DNA from: Brevundimonas vesicularis
Lineage (GTDB): Bacteria; Pseudomonadota; Alphaproteobacteria; Caulobacterales; Caulobacteraceae
Length of the DNA: 64,000 bases
Assembly (NCBI RefSeq): GCF_014204545.1
Contig: NZ_JACHLJ010000001.1
Span: forward strand, 868,001-932,000
Reading direction: 5' to 3'
The position numbers and the translations under genes were made by a program. The notes below the pieces were generated by a model. It was not told the DNA's origin and made no database searches. It worked only from the letters and a program-made list of their open reading frames with translations. Shown here one piece after another: positions 21,166 through 28,156 of the stretch. Numbering within the stretch: position 1 is the first letter of the stretch; every line of letters begins with the position of its first letter.

Positions 21166-21963
21166 ATGGGCGCAATCTCCAGCCGAGCGCCCCGCCTGAT
21201 GCCCGCCCAACCGCCTCCGAACGACGACCTGCGGCGGTTCTCCGACGTCCTTGAAGACCTCGGCCACGCCCCGGAACCCAAGCTGACCATGGCCGAACTG
21301 GTCGCATCGTTCGGCGAGCGCGGCTTCGGGGCCATGATCCTGATCCTGTCGCTGCTGGCGCTTTTGCCCTGGCCGCCCGGCGGCAAGGCGGTCTTCGCCG
21401 TGCCGATCATCCTGATGTCTCTGGAACTGGCCTTCCAAAGACAGAGCGTGTGGCTGCCGCGCTGGATGTTGAAGGCCTCGGTGTCCCGCGCCGCCTACAC
21501 GTCCTTGATCGCCACGCCGTTCGCAGCCCCGGCCTGGCTGCGTCGCTGGGTGCTGTCGGCAAGGGTGCGGATCGCCGGGCGCCGCTACATCTTTTCCGAC
21601 GGCGTGAGGCGCGCCGTTCGCAGACGCCCGAATGGCCTGAGCGTCCTGAAGATGGTTCGCGCCATCGAACGACTGACCCGCCCACGCCTGCCGCTGCTGA
21701 CCGGCGATGTCGCCGACACCTTCACCGGCCTGGTCTGCGTCGTGTTGGCCCTGATCATGGCCTTGCCCATTCCGTTTGGAGACGCCCTGCCCGGCATCGC
21801 CCTGGTTCTGTTCGCCCTGGGCATGATGCAGCGCGACGGGGTCGCCATCCTGCTCGGCGTCGTCGCCACCGCAGCCAGCGCCCTCTATCTGTTCCTGATC
21901 TGGGCGACGGTGGTCGAGGTGGCCCAGCACGTGACCGGCTGGTTCGCCAAACTGCTGCACTGA
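21166..21963 (+). CDS. ExoD family membrane protein
   Basis: ExoD-type proteins are inner-membrane proteins named after a Rhizobium exopolysaccharide locus; their mechanism is unknown. The 265-residue product has a soluble start (NDDLRRFSDVLEDLG), then the family stretch FGERGFGAMILILSLLALLPWPPGGK, and further hydrophobic segments near residues 185-210 and 215-240. Start at 21166 is uncertain; ATG 21199 (MPAQ) is an alternative that better fits the family length. It is convergent with the short minus-strand transcript at 22050-22115. Confidence 0.85.
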   Translation: MGAISSRAPRLMPAQPPPNDDLRRFSDVLEDLGHAPEPKLTMAELVASFGERGFGAMILILSLLALLPWPPGGKAVFAVPIILMSLELAFQRQSVWLPRWMLKASVSRAAYTSLIATPFAAPAWLRRWVLSARVRIAGRRYIFSDGVRRAVRRRPNGLSVLKMVRAIERLTRPRLPLLTGDVADTFTGLVCVVLALIMALPIPFGDALPGIALVLFALGMMQRDGVAILLGVVATAASALYLFLIWATVVEVAQHVTGWFAKLLH

Positions 21964-21970
21964 CGGCGAC

Positions 21971-22001
21971 AAAAAGGGCCGCCGGGTTTCCCCGACGACC
22001 C
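21971..22001 (-). terminator. Intrinsic terminator of the short minus-strand transcript
   Basis: On the minus strand an 11-bp stem (GGGTCGTCGGG with CCCGGCGGCCC, fully paired if G-T pairs are counted) with a GAAA loop is followed by five T residues. It closes the transcript that carries the 21-codon ORF, and would also end read-through from flbT-flaF. Confidence 0.85.
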
Positions 22002-22049
22002 TTCATTGCCTGACCGCGAACGGTCCGGCCGCAACTCAGTCTGAAAGGC

Positions 22050-22115
22050 TCAGACCAGACCCTCTCCGAGGGCCAGGGTCGCGGTCGCCGCTCGCGATTG
22101 ATGACAATGAGACAC
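22050..22115 (-). CDS. Possible 21-residue peptide with extended Shine-Dalgarno
   Basis: A GTG at 22115 opens a 21-codon frame ending in TGA at 22050; the peptide begins MSHCHQSRA and ends GEGLV. It is preceded at ideal spacing by GAAAGGAGGTGATCCAG, complementary to 17 bases at the 3' end of 16S rRNA, far stronger than any other ribosome site in the window. A hairpin can hide this site, and an intrinsic terminator lies about 50 bases downstream, so the unit looks like a self-contained short mRNA. It lies between flaF (upstream, same strand) and exoD (convergent). The peptide is not recognised. Coding status rests on the ribosome site alone. Confidence 0.5.
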   Translation of the reverse strand: MSHCHQSRAATATLALGEGLV

Positions 22116-22119
22116 TGGA

Positions 22120-22152
22120 TCACCTCCTTTCGACTGTTGAACAGGGAGGTGA
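22120..22152 (-). promoter_or_regulatory. Shine-Dalgarno-sequestering hairpin
   Basis: On the minus strand TCACCTCC (22145-22152) is an exact complement of GGAGGTGA (22120-22127), with a 17-base loop holding a small inner repeat (CTGTTCAACAG). The 3' arm is the ribosome site of the 21-codon ORF, so folding would block its translation. A weak promoter-like pair, TTGGCG and CTTATG 16 bases apart (22177-22182 and 22155-22160), lies just upstream. Confidence 0.55.
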
Positions 22153-22214
22153 AACATAAGACGGCTCAACGCCTTGCGCCAATGGGCTTCGCGCTTTCGT
22201 GAACGCGTGTCGAT

Positions 22215-22580
22215 CTACTGCGTCGGCGACGCCCCGCCGGACAGGCCCTGCATGATCATGCGATTGATATCGATCAGATCCTGAAAGCTCTCTTCGCCCC
22301 GCATGATCGCCGAGGAATGGCGATTGATGAATAGGCTCAGGGAAATGATCTGCGCACGCATCGGAGCGCCCAGAGCGTTGCCTGCATCGCTGCACTCGCC
22401 AGCCAGCGTCGACCAGAGGCGGCGATTCCAGTCCAGCGCATCGATGCGCGTGGCGATGTCGGATTCGTCGACGGTCGAGGCGTGAACCAGAGCGCGCGTG
22501 ACCTGACCGAACAGACGGTACTCCAGGTCGCGCGGGCTCTCAGCCCTCGCTGTCGCCGCTGTGTAGGCCTGAAGCGACAT
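22215..22580 (-). CDS. flaF: Flagellar biosynthesis regulator FlaF
   Basis: FlaF works with FlbT to control flagellin production and export in alphaproteobacteria. The 121-residue protein shows the family features: [23 protein letters not shown] at the start and [12 protein letters not shown] in the middle. It overlaps the end of flbT by 41 bases, an unusually long overlap that implies coupled translation. In Caulobacter these genes stand beside flagellin genes; here no flagellin is found on either side within the window. Confidence 0.93.
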   Translation of the reverse strand: MSLQAYTAATARAESPRDLEYRLFGQVTRALVHASTVDESDIATRIDALDWNRRLWSTLAGECSDAGNALGAPMRAQIISLSLFINRHSSAIMRGEESFQDLIDINRMIMQGLSGGASPTQ

Positions 22581-22962
22581 TCAGCACTCTCTCTTCATAC
22601 TCGACAATCTTACGCGCCGACATCAGGGCCTTGTAGTATTCGCGCGCCAGCACATGACGCGAGGCCGAGACGCATTCGGCCAGGATGTCCGGGTTCTGCG
22701 TCGCGCCCATGAATTCGGTAATCCGCAGAGCGAGTTCGTCGAAGAACTTCGACGCCGAACTCTCGTCCAGATACATCATCATGATCGGGAAATAGATGCG
22801 GCGTGCGGGCGTGGTGACGTCCTCGGCCTGCATGATGTCCTTCTCGCGCAGGACGCTGGCGCGGTTTTGAAGGATCAGCACGCCGCGACGATCGCCGTTC
22901 TGGACCACGGCGCCATTCAGAACAAACTTCTCGCCGGGTTTCAGCGACAGCTTCAAGGCCAT
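22540..22962 (-). CDS. flbT: Flagellin mRNA regulator FlbT
   Basis: In Caulobacter, FlbT binds the 5' leader of flagellin mRNA and promotes its decay until the flagellar hook is complete. This 140-residue protein has the family start [20 protein letters not shown] and the internal [16 protein letters not shown] 22962 gives the normal length; the frame extends 60 bases further without need. flbT leads flaF in a two-gene operon. Confidence 0.94.
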   Translation of the reverse strand: MALKLSLKPGEKFVLNGAVVQNGDRRGVLILQNRASVLREKDIMQAEDVTTPARRIYFPIMMMYLDESSASKFFDELALRITEFMGATQNPDILAECVSASRHVLAREYYKALMSARKIVEYEERVLNVASGLHSGDSEG

Positions 22963-23118
22963 TGAGGACCGTACTCCAGTCGTGGTCGAGCCGATCGCGC
23001 ACGACAGCTCCGAGTGAGCCACACTCTACCCCGGCATCAGTTAACCATCCCTTGTGAGATCGATCTGCTGGAACGCGTATCGTCGCCGTTGCGTTGGCTT
23101 GTCGAAGAGGAGACGACC

Positions 23119-23562
23119 ATGCCGGACAACGACTATCAGGACGATCAGGAACAGTCTGAGACGTTCGACGAAACCCATCTGGACGACGAGGGCGACGGCG
23201 AGTTTCTGTTGGATGAAGCCGACCAGGTGCTCGACGTGACCCAGGCCGATGGCGACGCCGACGAAGAAGATTTCGACGAGGACGCCGAGATCGATCTCGA
23301 CGACCAGTTGGCCCTCGACGGCATCGAACGCGAAGCCGACGCCCTGTTGGGCGTCGATGGCGAAAACCGCGATCAGATCGACGCCGAAGGCGGGCCGCCG
23401 TCAGCGCCGGATGAAGTCGAGCTCGTCTATTCCGGCCTGATGGAAAACGAACGCGGCGCACAGGCCAGCGCCGCCCATTGGGAGGCCAAACGTCTCTCGG
23501 ACGACGACATTACGGACCTGGGATACGGCCCGGACGGCGATCAAGACGCTCCGGCGCAATAA
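23119..23562 (+). CDS. Highly acidic hypothetical protein
   Basis: A 147-residue protein in which Asp and Glu make up roughly a third of the first 100 positions (for example ADEEDFDEDAEIDLDDQ). A more ordinary C-terminal part follows (VELVYSGLMENERGAQASA, KRLSDDDITDLGYGP) that may be a short conserved motif. It is likely disordered and could bind a basic partner or cations. ATG 23119 follows GAGGAGACGACC. It is followed 12 bases later by another small hydrophilic protein, together forming a two-gene unit closed by a terminator. Confidence 0.75.
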   Translation: MPDNDYQDDQEQSETFDETHLDDEGDGEFLLDEADQVLDVTQADGDADEEDFDEDAEIDLDDQLALDGIEREADALLGVDGENRDQIDAEGGPPSAPDEVELVYSGLMENERGAQASAAHWEAKRLSDDDITDLGYGPDGDQDAPAQ

Positions 23563-23574
23563 GGAGAGAATGAC

Positions 23575-23769
23575 ATGACCGACGACAAAGCCCGTCACGA
23601 CGCGTCGCACGACGCCCCGCACGCCAAGCGCACGACCGCGCAGGACGGCGTGCCGGACCAACTCGATAAGATCGACAAGTCGGATAGCCGCCAGGAGGCT
23701 CTGGTTGATGAAGGCCTGGAAGAGACCTTCCCCGCCAGCGATCCAGTCTCGGCGAAGCGCATCACCTGA
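23575..23769 (+). CDS. Small protein with C-terminal FPASDP motif
   Basis: A 64-residue hydrophilic protein with His/Asp-rich start and the end DEGLEETFPASDPVSAKR. The E-E-T-F-P-A-S-D-P motif recurs in many short alphaproteobacterial stress-associated proteins of unknown function. It has a good ribosome site (AAGGAG) and follows the acidic protein gene closely. A strong terminator lies 28 bases downstream. Confidence 0.78.
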   Translation: MTDDKARHDASHDAPHAKRTTAQDGVPDQLDKIDKSDSRQEALVDEGLEETFPASDPVSAKRIT

Positions 23770-23797
23770 TCGCTGTTCACGACGCAAGTGATCCGCT

Positions 23798-23830
23798 AAC
23801 CCACTCTGTGGAAACACGGAGTGGGTTTTT
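23798..23830 (+). terminator. Strong terminator ending at the MoxR start codon
   Basis: A perfect 13-bp stem, AACCCACTCTGTG with CACGGAGTGGGTT, has a GAAA loop and ends in a run of five T residues. The run stops two bases before the ATG of the downstream ATPase. It ends the two-gene unit 23119-23769. The only GGAG near the ATPase start is inside its 3' arm. Confidence 0.92.
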
Positions 23831-23832
23831 CT

Positions 23833-24693
23833 ATGAGCCGTTTCGAAGGCACGGACCGTTACATCGCCACGAGCGACCTCAAGGTCGCGGTGAACGCCGC
23901 GGTCGCACTAGAGCGTCCCCTGCTGATCAAGGGCGAACCCGGCACAGGCAAGACGGTCCTGGCCTATGAGATCGCCAAGGCCTTCGACGCGCCGCTGATC
24001 ACCTGGCACGTCAAATCCACGACCAAGGCCCATAACGGCCTTTATGAATACGACGCGGTCAGCCGGCTGCGCGACAGCCAGCTGGGCGAGGAACGCGTCC
24101 ATGACGTCCGCAACTATCTGAAAAAAGGCAAGCTGTGGGAGGCCTTTACCGCCCCTGCACGCCCCGTCCTGCTGATCGACGAGATCGACAAGGCCGACAT
24201 CGAGTTCCCGAACGACCTGCTGCAGGAACTCGACCGGATGGAGTTCTACGTCCAGGAAACGGACGAGACGATCCGCGCCGAAGTGCGCCCCATCGTCATC
24301 ATCACTTCCAACAATGAAAAAGAGCTGCCCGACGCCTTCCTGCGCCGCTGCTTCTTCCACTTCATTCGCTTCCCCGACGCCGAAACCCTTTCGGCGATCG
24401 TCGACGTACACTTCCCCGGCATCAAACCGCGCCTGGTTTCCGAGGCCTTGAAGACCTTCTACGAAATCCGCGACACGCCGGGTCTGAAAAAGAAGCCGTC
24501 CACCTCAGAGCTTCTGGATTGGCTGAAGCTGCTGCTGGTCGAGGATATCGACGCCGAGACCCTGCGCGAGAAGACGCCGAACAAGCTGATCCCGCCGTTG
24601 CATGGCGCGCTGCTGAAGAACGAACAGGACGTGCATCTGTTCGAACGTCTGGCGTTCCTGAACCGCCGCGAAGGCTCGCGCCCCGGCGGCTGA
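23833..24693 (+). CDS. MoxR-type AAA+ ATPase
   Basis: MoxR ATPases act as chaperones that help assemble or activate partner complexes, often with a VWA-domain protein encoded next door. This 286-residue protein has Walker A GEPGTGKT at residues 34-41, Walker B LLIDEIDKAD, a sensor region VIITSNNEKELPDAFLRRC and a lid domain. The expected VWA partner is not adjacent; the next gene is a lipoprotein. The ATG at 23833 immediately follows an intrinsic terminator and has no free ribosome site; a GTG at 23821 inside the terminator arm is in frame but unlikely. Confidence 0.92.
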   Translation: MSRFEGTDRYIATSDLKVAVNAAVALERPLLIKGEPGTGKTVLAYEIAKAFDAPLITWHVKSTTKAHNGLYEYDAVSRLRDSQLGEERVHDVRNYLKKGKLWEAFTAPARPVLLIDEIDKADIEFPNDLLQELDRMEFYVQETDETIRAEVRPIVIITSNNEKELPDAFLRRCFFHFIRFPDAETLSAIVDVHFPGIKPRLVSEALKTFYEIRDTPGLKKKPSTSELLDWLKLLLVEDIDAETLREKTPNKLIPPLHGALLKNEQDVHLFERLAFLNRREGSRPGG

Positions 24694-24766
24694 CCCTGTG
24701 ATTACCGCGATTTCACTGGATCACGCGGCCGCAGCGAGCAGAATGAGGGCCAAGAGAGGTTCGACC

Positions 24767-25570
24767 ATGCGTCATGTCCTGCTTTATCTCGCGCTCAGCG
24801 CCAGCCTGGCCGCCTGTGACGGCGACAGCTCGGTCCGCATCACCACCACCTCGTCCAGCGACGATCAGGGCGCGGGCGTATTGAAGGTGATCGACGCCCT
24901 GCAATGCCCAGACAATCTTGGCGTCCTGACGCGAAAAGGTCTGGCGGCGGCGGGCGGCGCGAACTGCGTCTATGGCGGTCCCAAGGGCGCCGACGTCGTT
25001 CTGCATCTGGTCAAGCTGGACGGTCGCTCCGTTGATGACGTGCTGCGGGACTTCGAGGCGCGCGCCAGCGCCGATCTGCCCCACACGGTCGCGCGCCTGG
25101 CCCCGGGCGCAGGCGATGCGCCGCCGCCTCCGCCATCGATCGAGGCAGGCGATACGACTTCCGTCCAGGCGCCGGGGGTCGACATCAAGACGCGCGGCGA
25201 AGACGCCTCGGTCCGCCTGCCGGGCTTGAAGATCGAGACCCAGGGCGATAACGCCAGCGTCCGCATCGGCGGCATCAACATCCAGTCCAAGGATGGACAA
25301 AACGTCCGCACCGAAACCTCGACGGTCAGCGTGGACGCCAACGACAACTCCACGCGCGTGCGCACCCGTGCGCCGGGCGCGGCGACGCGCATGACCTATA
25401 TCCTGGCTGACGATCAGCCCGGCGATGCGGGCTGGCGCCAGGTCGGCTTCGAGGCGCGCGGCCCCAGCGGCGGCCCGATCGTGATCGCCGTGGTCAGGTC
25501 CAAGGATCGCCGCAACGACGGCATTTTCGACGACGCCAAGGAACTGGTCACGCTGAACGTCGGACGCTGA
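24767..25570 (+). CDS. Hypothetical lipoprotein with short internal repeats
   Basis: A 267-residue protein with signal peptide and lipobox LAAC (Cys near residue 16), so it should be a lipoprotein. Residues about 145-210 hold imperfect repeats of about 16 residues (DIKTRGEDASVRLPG, KIETQGDNASVRIGG, NIQSKDGQNVRTE), suggesting a small beta-solenoid or strand stack. The flanking parts have no named domain. ATG 24767 follows AAGAGAGG. It may share a transcript with the MoxR ATPase gene 73 bases upstream, but no functional link is known. Confidence 0.78.
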   Translation: MRHVLLYLALSASLAACDGDSSVRITTTSSSDDQGAGVLKVIDALQCPDNLGVLTRKGLAAAGGANCVYGGPKGADVVLHLVKLDGRSVDDVLRDFEARASADLPHTVARLAPGAGDAPPPPPSIEAGDTTSVQAPGVDIKTRGEDASVRLPGLKIETQGDNASVRIGGINIQSKDGQNVRTETSTVSVDANDNSTRVRTRAPGAATRMTYILADDQPGDAGWRQVGFEARGPSGGPIVIAVVRSKDRRNDGIFDDAKELVTLNVGR

Positions 25571-25664
25571 CGCGGCGATTTCCTGCGCCGTCTGGTCCCT
25601 CCCGCTTGATCCCGGCGTATCTTTGCGTCACCTGACCAGCCGACAAGCGATCAGGACACGCGAT

Positions 25665-26306
25665 TTGGCCGAGCGCCCCACTAAGAAGAACGCCCCCCGC
25701 GCCTGGCAGCGCATGCTGTCCGGTCGTCGCCTGGATTTGCTGGACCCGTCGCCGTTCGACATCGAGATCGAGGACATCGCCCACGGCCTGGCGCGCGTCG
25801 CTCGCTGGAACGGTCAGACCATTGGCGAACACGCCTTTTCGGTCGCCCAGCACTCGTGCGTGGTCGAAGAGATCGCCGCCCATATCAAGCCCGGCCTGGA
25901 TCCGAAATGGCGTCTGGCGGCCCTGCTGCATGACGCCTCGGAATACGTCATCGGCGACATGATCTCGCCGTTCAAGGCGGCGCTGGGGGCCGGGTACAAG
26001 GACTTCGAGGCCAAGTTGGAAGCCGCAATCCACCTGCGCTACGGCCTGCCGCCCAAGACGCCGCAAACGATCAAAACGCTGATCAAGAAGGCCGACAAGG
26101 CCTGCGCCTTCTTCGAGGCGACGCAGTTGGCGGGTTTCACCGAAAAGGAATCGCTGGGCTTCTTCGGCAGCCCGCCCGAGGGCTACAGCCTGACGATCGA
26201 ACCGCAACCCGCGCCTGTCGCCCAGGCCCGCTATCTGGAACGGTACCGCGTTTTGGCTGGCGCCGTCGGCCTGATCCCCGCCGACGACGCCTGGCACACG
26301 GAATAA
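25665..26306 (+). CDS. HD-domain hydrolase (YfbR-like)
   Basis: A metal-dependent phosphohydrolase of about 213 residues with the HD motif spread as GEHAFSVAQHS, then LLHDASEYVIGD, and later KKADKA. The relation to YfbR suggests activity on deoxynucleoside 5'-monophosphates or similar nucleotides, but this is by family only. Start is uncertain: TTG 25665 matches where relatives begin, and TTG 25623 is also open. It ends four bases before the Nudix/winged-helix gene, so the two are likely one operon. Confidence 0.85.
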   Translation: MAERPTKKNAPRAWQRMLSGRRLDLLDPSPFDIEIEDIAHGLARVARWNGQTIGEHAFSVAQHSCVVEEIAAHIKPGLDPKWRLAALLHDASEYVIGDMISPFKAALGAGYKDFEAKLEAAIHLRYGLPPKTPQTIKTLIKKADKACAFFEATQLAGFTEKESLGFFGSPPEGYSLTIEPQPAPVAQARYLERYRVLAGAVGLIPADDAWHTE

Positions 26307-26310
26307 CACG

Positions 26311-27243
26311 ATGACGCAGGGGGCGGAGGATGGCGTTCGCATCGGTCTGTCGGCGGTCGTGATAACCTTGAAAGACCGACAGGCCGTCGTCCTGACGACC
26401 CCGACCGAAGACGGTTCACGCGCCCTGCCCTTCGGACCTTTCGATCCCGTGCGCGACCGCACCTTCGAACGCGCTCTGCGGGACTTCGTGACCGCCCAGA
26501 CAGGGTTTCGGCTTGGCTTTGTCGAACAGCTCTACACCTTTGGCGACGCGGGCCGCGCCTCGCCGCGCGCCACCCCCGGTCCTGGTCGTCACAGAGAGGT
26601 CTCCGTCGGCTATCTGGCTCTGACGCCCGACACGGCGGAAGGCCAGACCCACGACGCCCGCTGGGACGCTGTGTTCGAGTTCTTTCCCTGGGAAGACCGG
26701 CGCAGCGGCCAAGACACTCAGATTACGGAAGGCCTGCACGCCTGGGCCGACGGCGACGAGCACCGCATAGCCCGCGCCCGCGCCGTGTTCGCCCTGACGC
26801 CCGATCACCGCTGGAACGAGGAGCGGGTCCTGGAGCGATATGAACTGCTCTATGAAGCGCGTCTGGTCGCTGAGGCGTGGCGCGACGCCGACCTGTCGCC
26901 CACTCAGCCCATGCCGGGCCGCATCATGTCCTCGGATCACCGTCGCATCCTGGCGACCGCCCTCGGCCGTCTGCGCAGCAAGCTGAAATACCGCCCGGTC
27001 CTGTTCGATCTTACCCCTGGAGTCTTCACCCTGTCCCAACTCCAGGCGGGCGCCGAGGCCGTCTCGGGCCTCAGCCTGCACAAGCAGAATTTCCGGCGCG
27101 GCGTGGAGCGGACAGGGCTGGTCGAACCCACCGGACAGCTCTCTTCCACCACGGGCGGCCGACCCGCCGAACTGTTTCGATTCAAGGGTGTGGACGCCCA
27201 GACCGGCGCCGCGCCGGGCCTGTCTTTGCCCGCGCAAAGATAG
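26311..27243 (+). CDS. Nudix-fold regulator with C-terminal winged helix (NrtR-like)
   Basis: A 310-residue protein whose N-terminal half has a Nudix-type fold (GLSAVVITLKDRQAVVLTT) and whose C-terminal part (about 215-290) looks like the DNA-binding winged helix of NrtR regulators (FDLTPGVFTLSQLQAGAEAV, HKQNFRRGVERTGLVEPTG). NrtR proteins repress NAD biosynthesis genes and sense ADP-ribose compounds. The catalytic Nudix box is not intact: the expected REUxEExG is RDFVTAQTG, so the domain probably binds rather than cleaves its ligand. It follows the HD hydrolase by four bases. Confidence 0.82.
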   Translation: MTQGAEDGVRIGLSAVVITLKDRQAVVLTTPTEDGSRALPFGPFDPVRDRTFERALRDFVTAQTGFRLGFVEQLYTFGDAGRASPRATPGPGRHREVSVGYLALTPDTAEGQTHDARWDAVFEFFPWEDRRSGQDTQITEGLHAWADGDEHRIARARAVFALTPDHRWNEERVLERYELLYEARLVAEAWRDADLSPTQPMPGRIMSSDHRRILATALGRLRSKLKYRPVLFDLTPGVFTLSQLQAGAEAVSGLSLHKQNFRRGVERTGLVEPTGQLSSTTGGRPAELFRFKGVDAQTGAAPGLSLPAQR

Positions 27244-27330
27244 CGTCGGATTTCTTTCACAGACGGGTTGCGAAGCGCTGCGGCTCCGACTAGAGAAGCC
27301 CCTCGCTCGACCAAGCGATATCGGCGCCGC

Positions 27331-27420
<90 letters not shown>

Positions 27421-27721
27421 TTCCGCCGGGAATAGCCTAGACTACGAATGCTTAGGTTCCCGGCTACGGCCGGTCGCGCTTTTCCGGTCCACATCATGGT
27501 TCACACCGGTGACGGTGCGGATGGTCCGGACTTTCGATGGGAACACGCCCCTTGCCGGAGTTGAGGTTCGCCGCTACGCGCGGAGCACGTCATTCTATCT
27601 CTTTTGCCGTGGCCGCATTGATTACCTACGCATGCGGGCGCCGCTTCGTCATCAGGATCGAGTTTGTTGGCGCTACCGAAGTGAGATGGTCTCTACAGGT
27701 CTGTCATCCACGCGCACACAG
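27421..27721. other. Decayed stretch after tRNA-Ser without a recognisable gene
   Basis: About 300 bases with long open frames by chance but no product resembling any known family and no ribosome site. Base use is less biased than in neighbouring genes. It separates tRNA-Ser from the antiporter remnant. No copy of the tRNA 3' end (attachment-site repeat) was spotted downstream by eye. Confidence 0.5.
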
Positions 27722-28106
27722 ATGGAGCGGTTCGCCGTGGTCGTCCTGCTGCCGGTGTTCTTCACCCTCTCGAGGCTGAACACTCAGTTGACCATGATAA
27801 ACAGCGTCAGCCTGCTCGGGTGACGGTGGCGATCCGGTTCGCGCCAGCCGCGTCCAAGGGCGTCGCCTGCTGGGCGAGGCGCGCCTCACGGGTCAGGACG
27901 ACGCCATCGCCATGGGCATCGGCGCCCTAATGAATGCGCGCGGTCCGATGGAGTTAATCATGATCAGCATCGGCCTGCAGCGCGGCATCATTGGCCCGGC
28001 GCTGTTCTCCATGCTGGTGGTGGTAGCCATCGTGACGACCCTGATGGCCTCGCCCCTGTTCGAGTTGGTTTACGGCAAAAAGGCGCGCGGACGTGACGAG
28101 CTAGGC
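27722..28106 (+). pseudogene. C-terminal remnant of a cation:proton antiporter (KefB/CPA2 type)
   Basis: Three pieces in different frames read as one antiporter C-terminus: FAVVVLLPVFFTLSRLNTQL to about 27820, then ASKGVACWA to about 27880, then ARLTGQDDAIAMGIGALMNA through the last helices to ELVYGKKARG. At least two single-base frameshifts and the loss of the whole N-terminal two-thirds make it non-functional. The match is from memory of this family's conserved end. It lies between tRNA-Ser and the LacI regulator and marks the edge of the sugar island. Confidence 0.75.
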
Positions 28107-28156
28107 TCGCTCGCCGACGCCCAGGACGATCTCTCACCCGCCAAACGCGCGGCTGT

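Noticed and set aside
22105..22130. CTGGATCACCTCCTTTC on the plus strand as a 16S rRNA fragment
   Set aside because: Only 17 bases match the 3' end of 16S rRNA and the flanks do not; it is better read as the complement of a strong ribosome binding site.
23821..23832. GTG 23821 as the start of the MoxR ATPase
   Set aside because: It lies in the terminator stem and would add four residues (MGFS) not usual in the family; ATG 23833 fits relatives.
27500..27515. CACACCGGTGACG as a fifth uronate-locus operator
   Set aside because: It lies in decayed DNA far from any uronate gene and fits the outer bases of the motif less well; probably chance.
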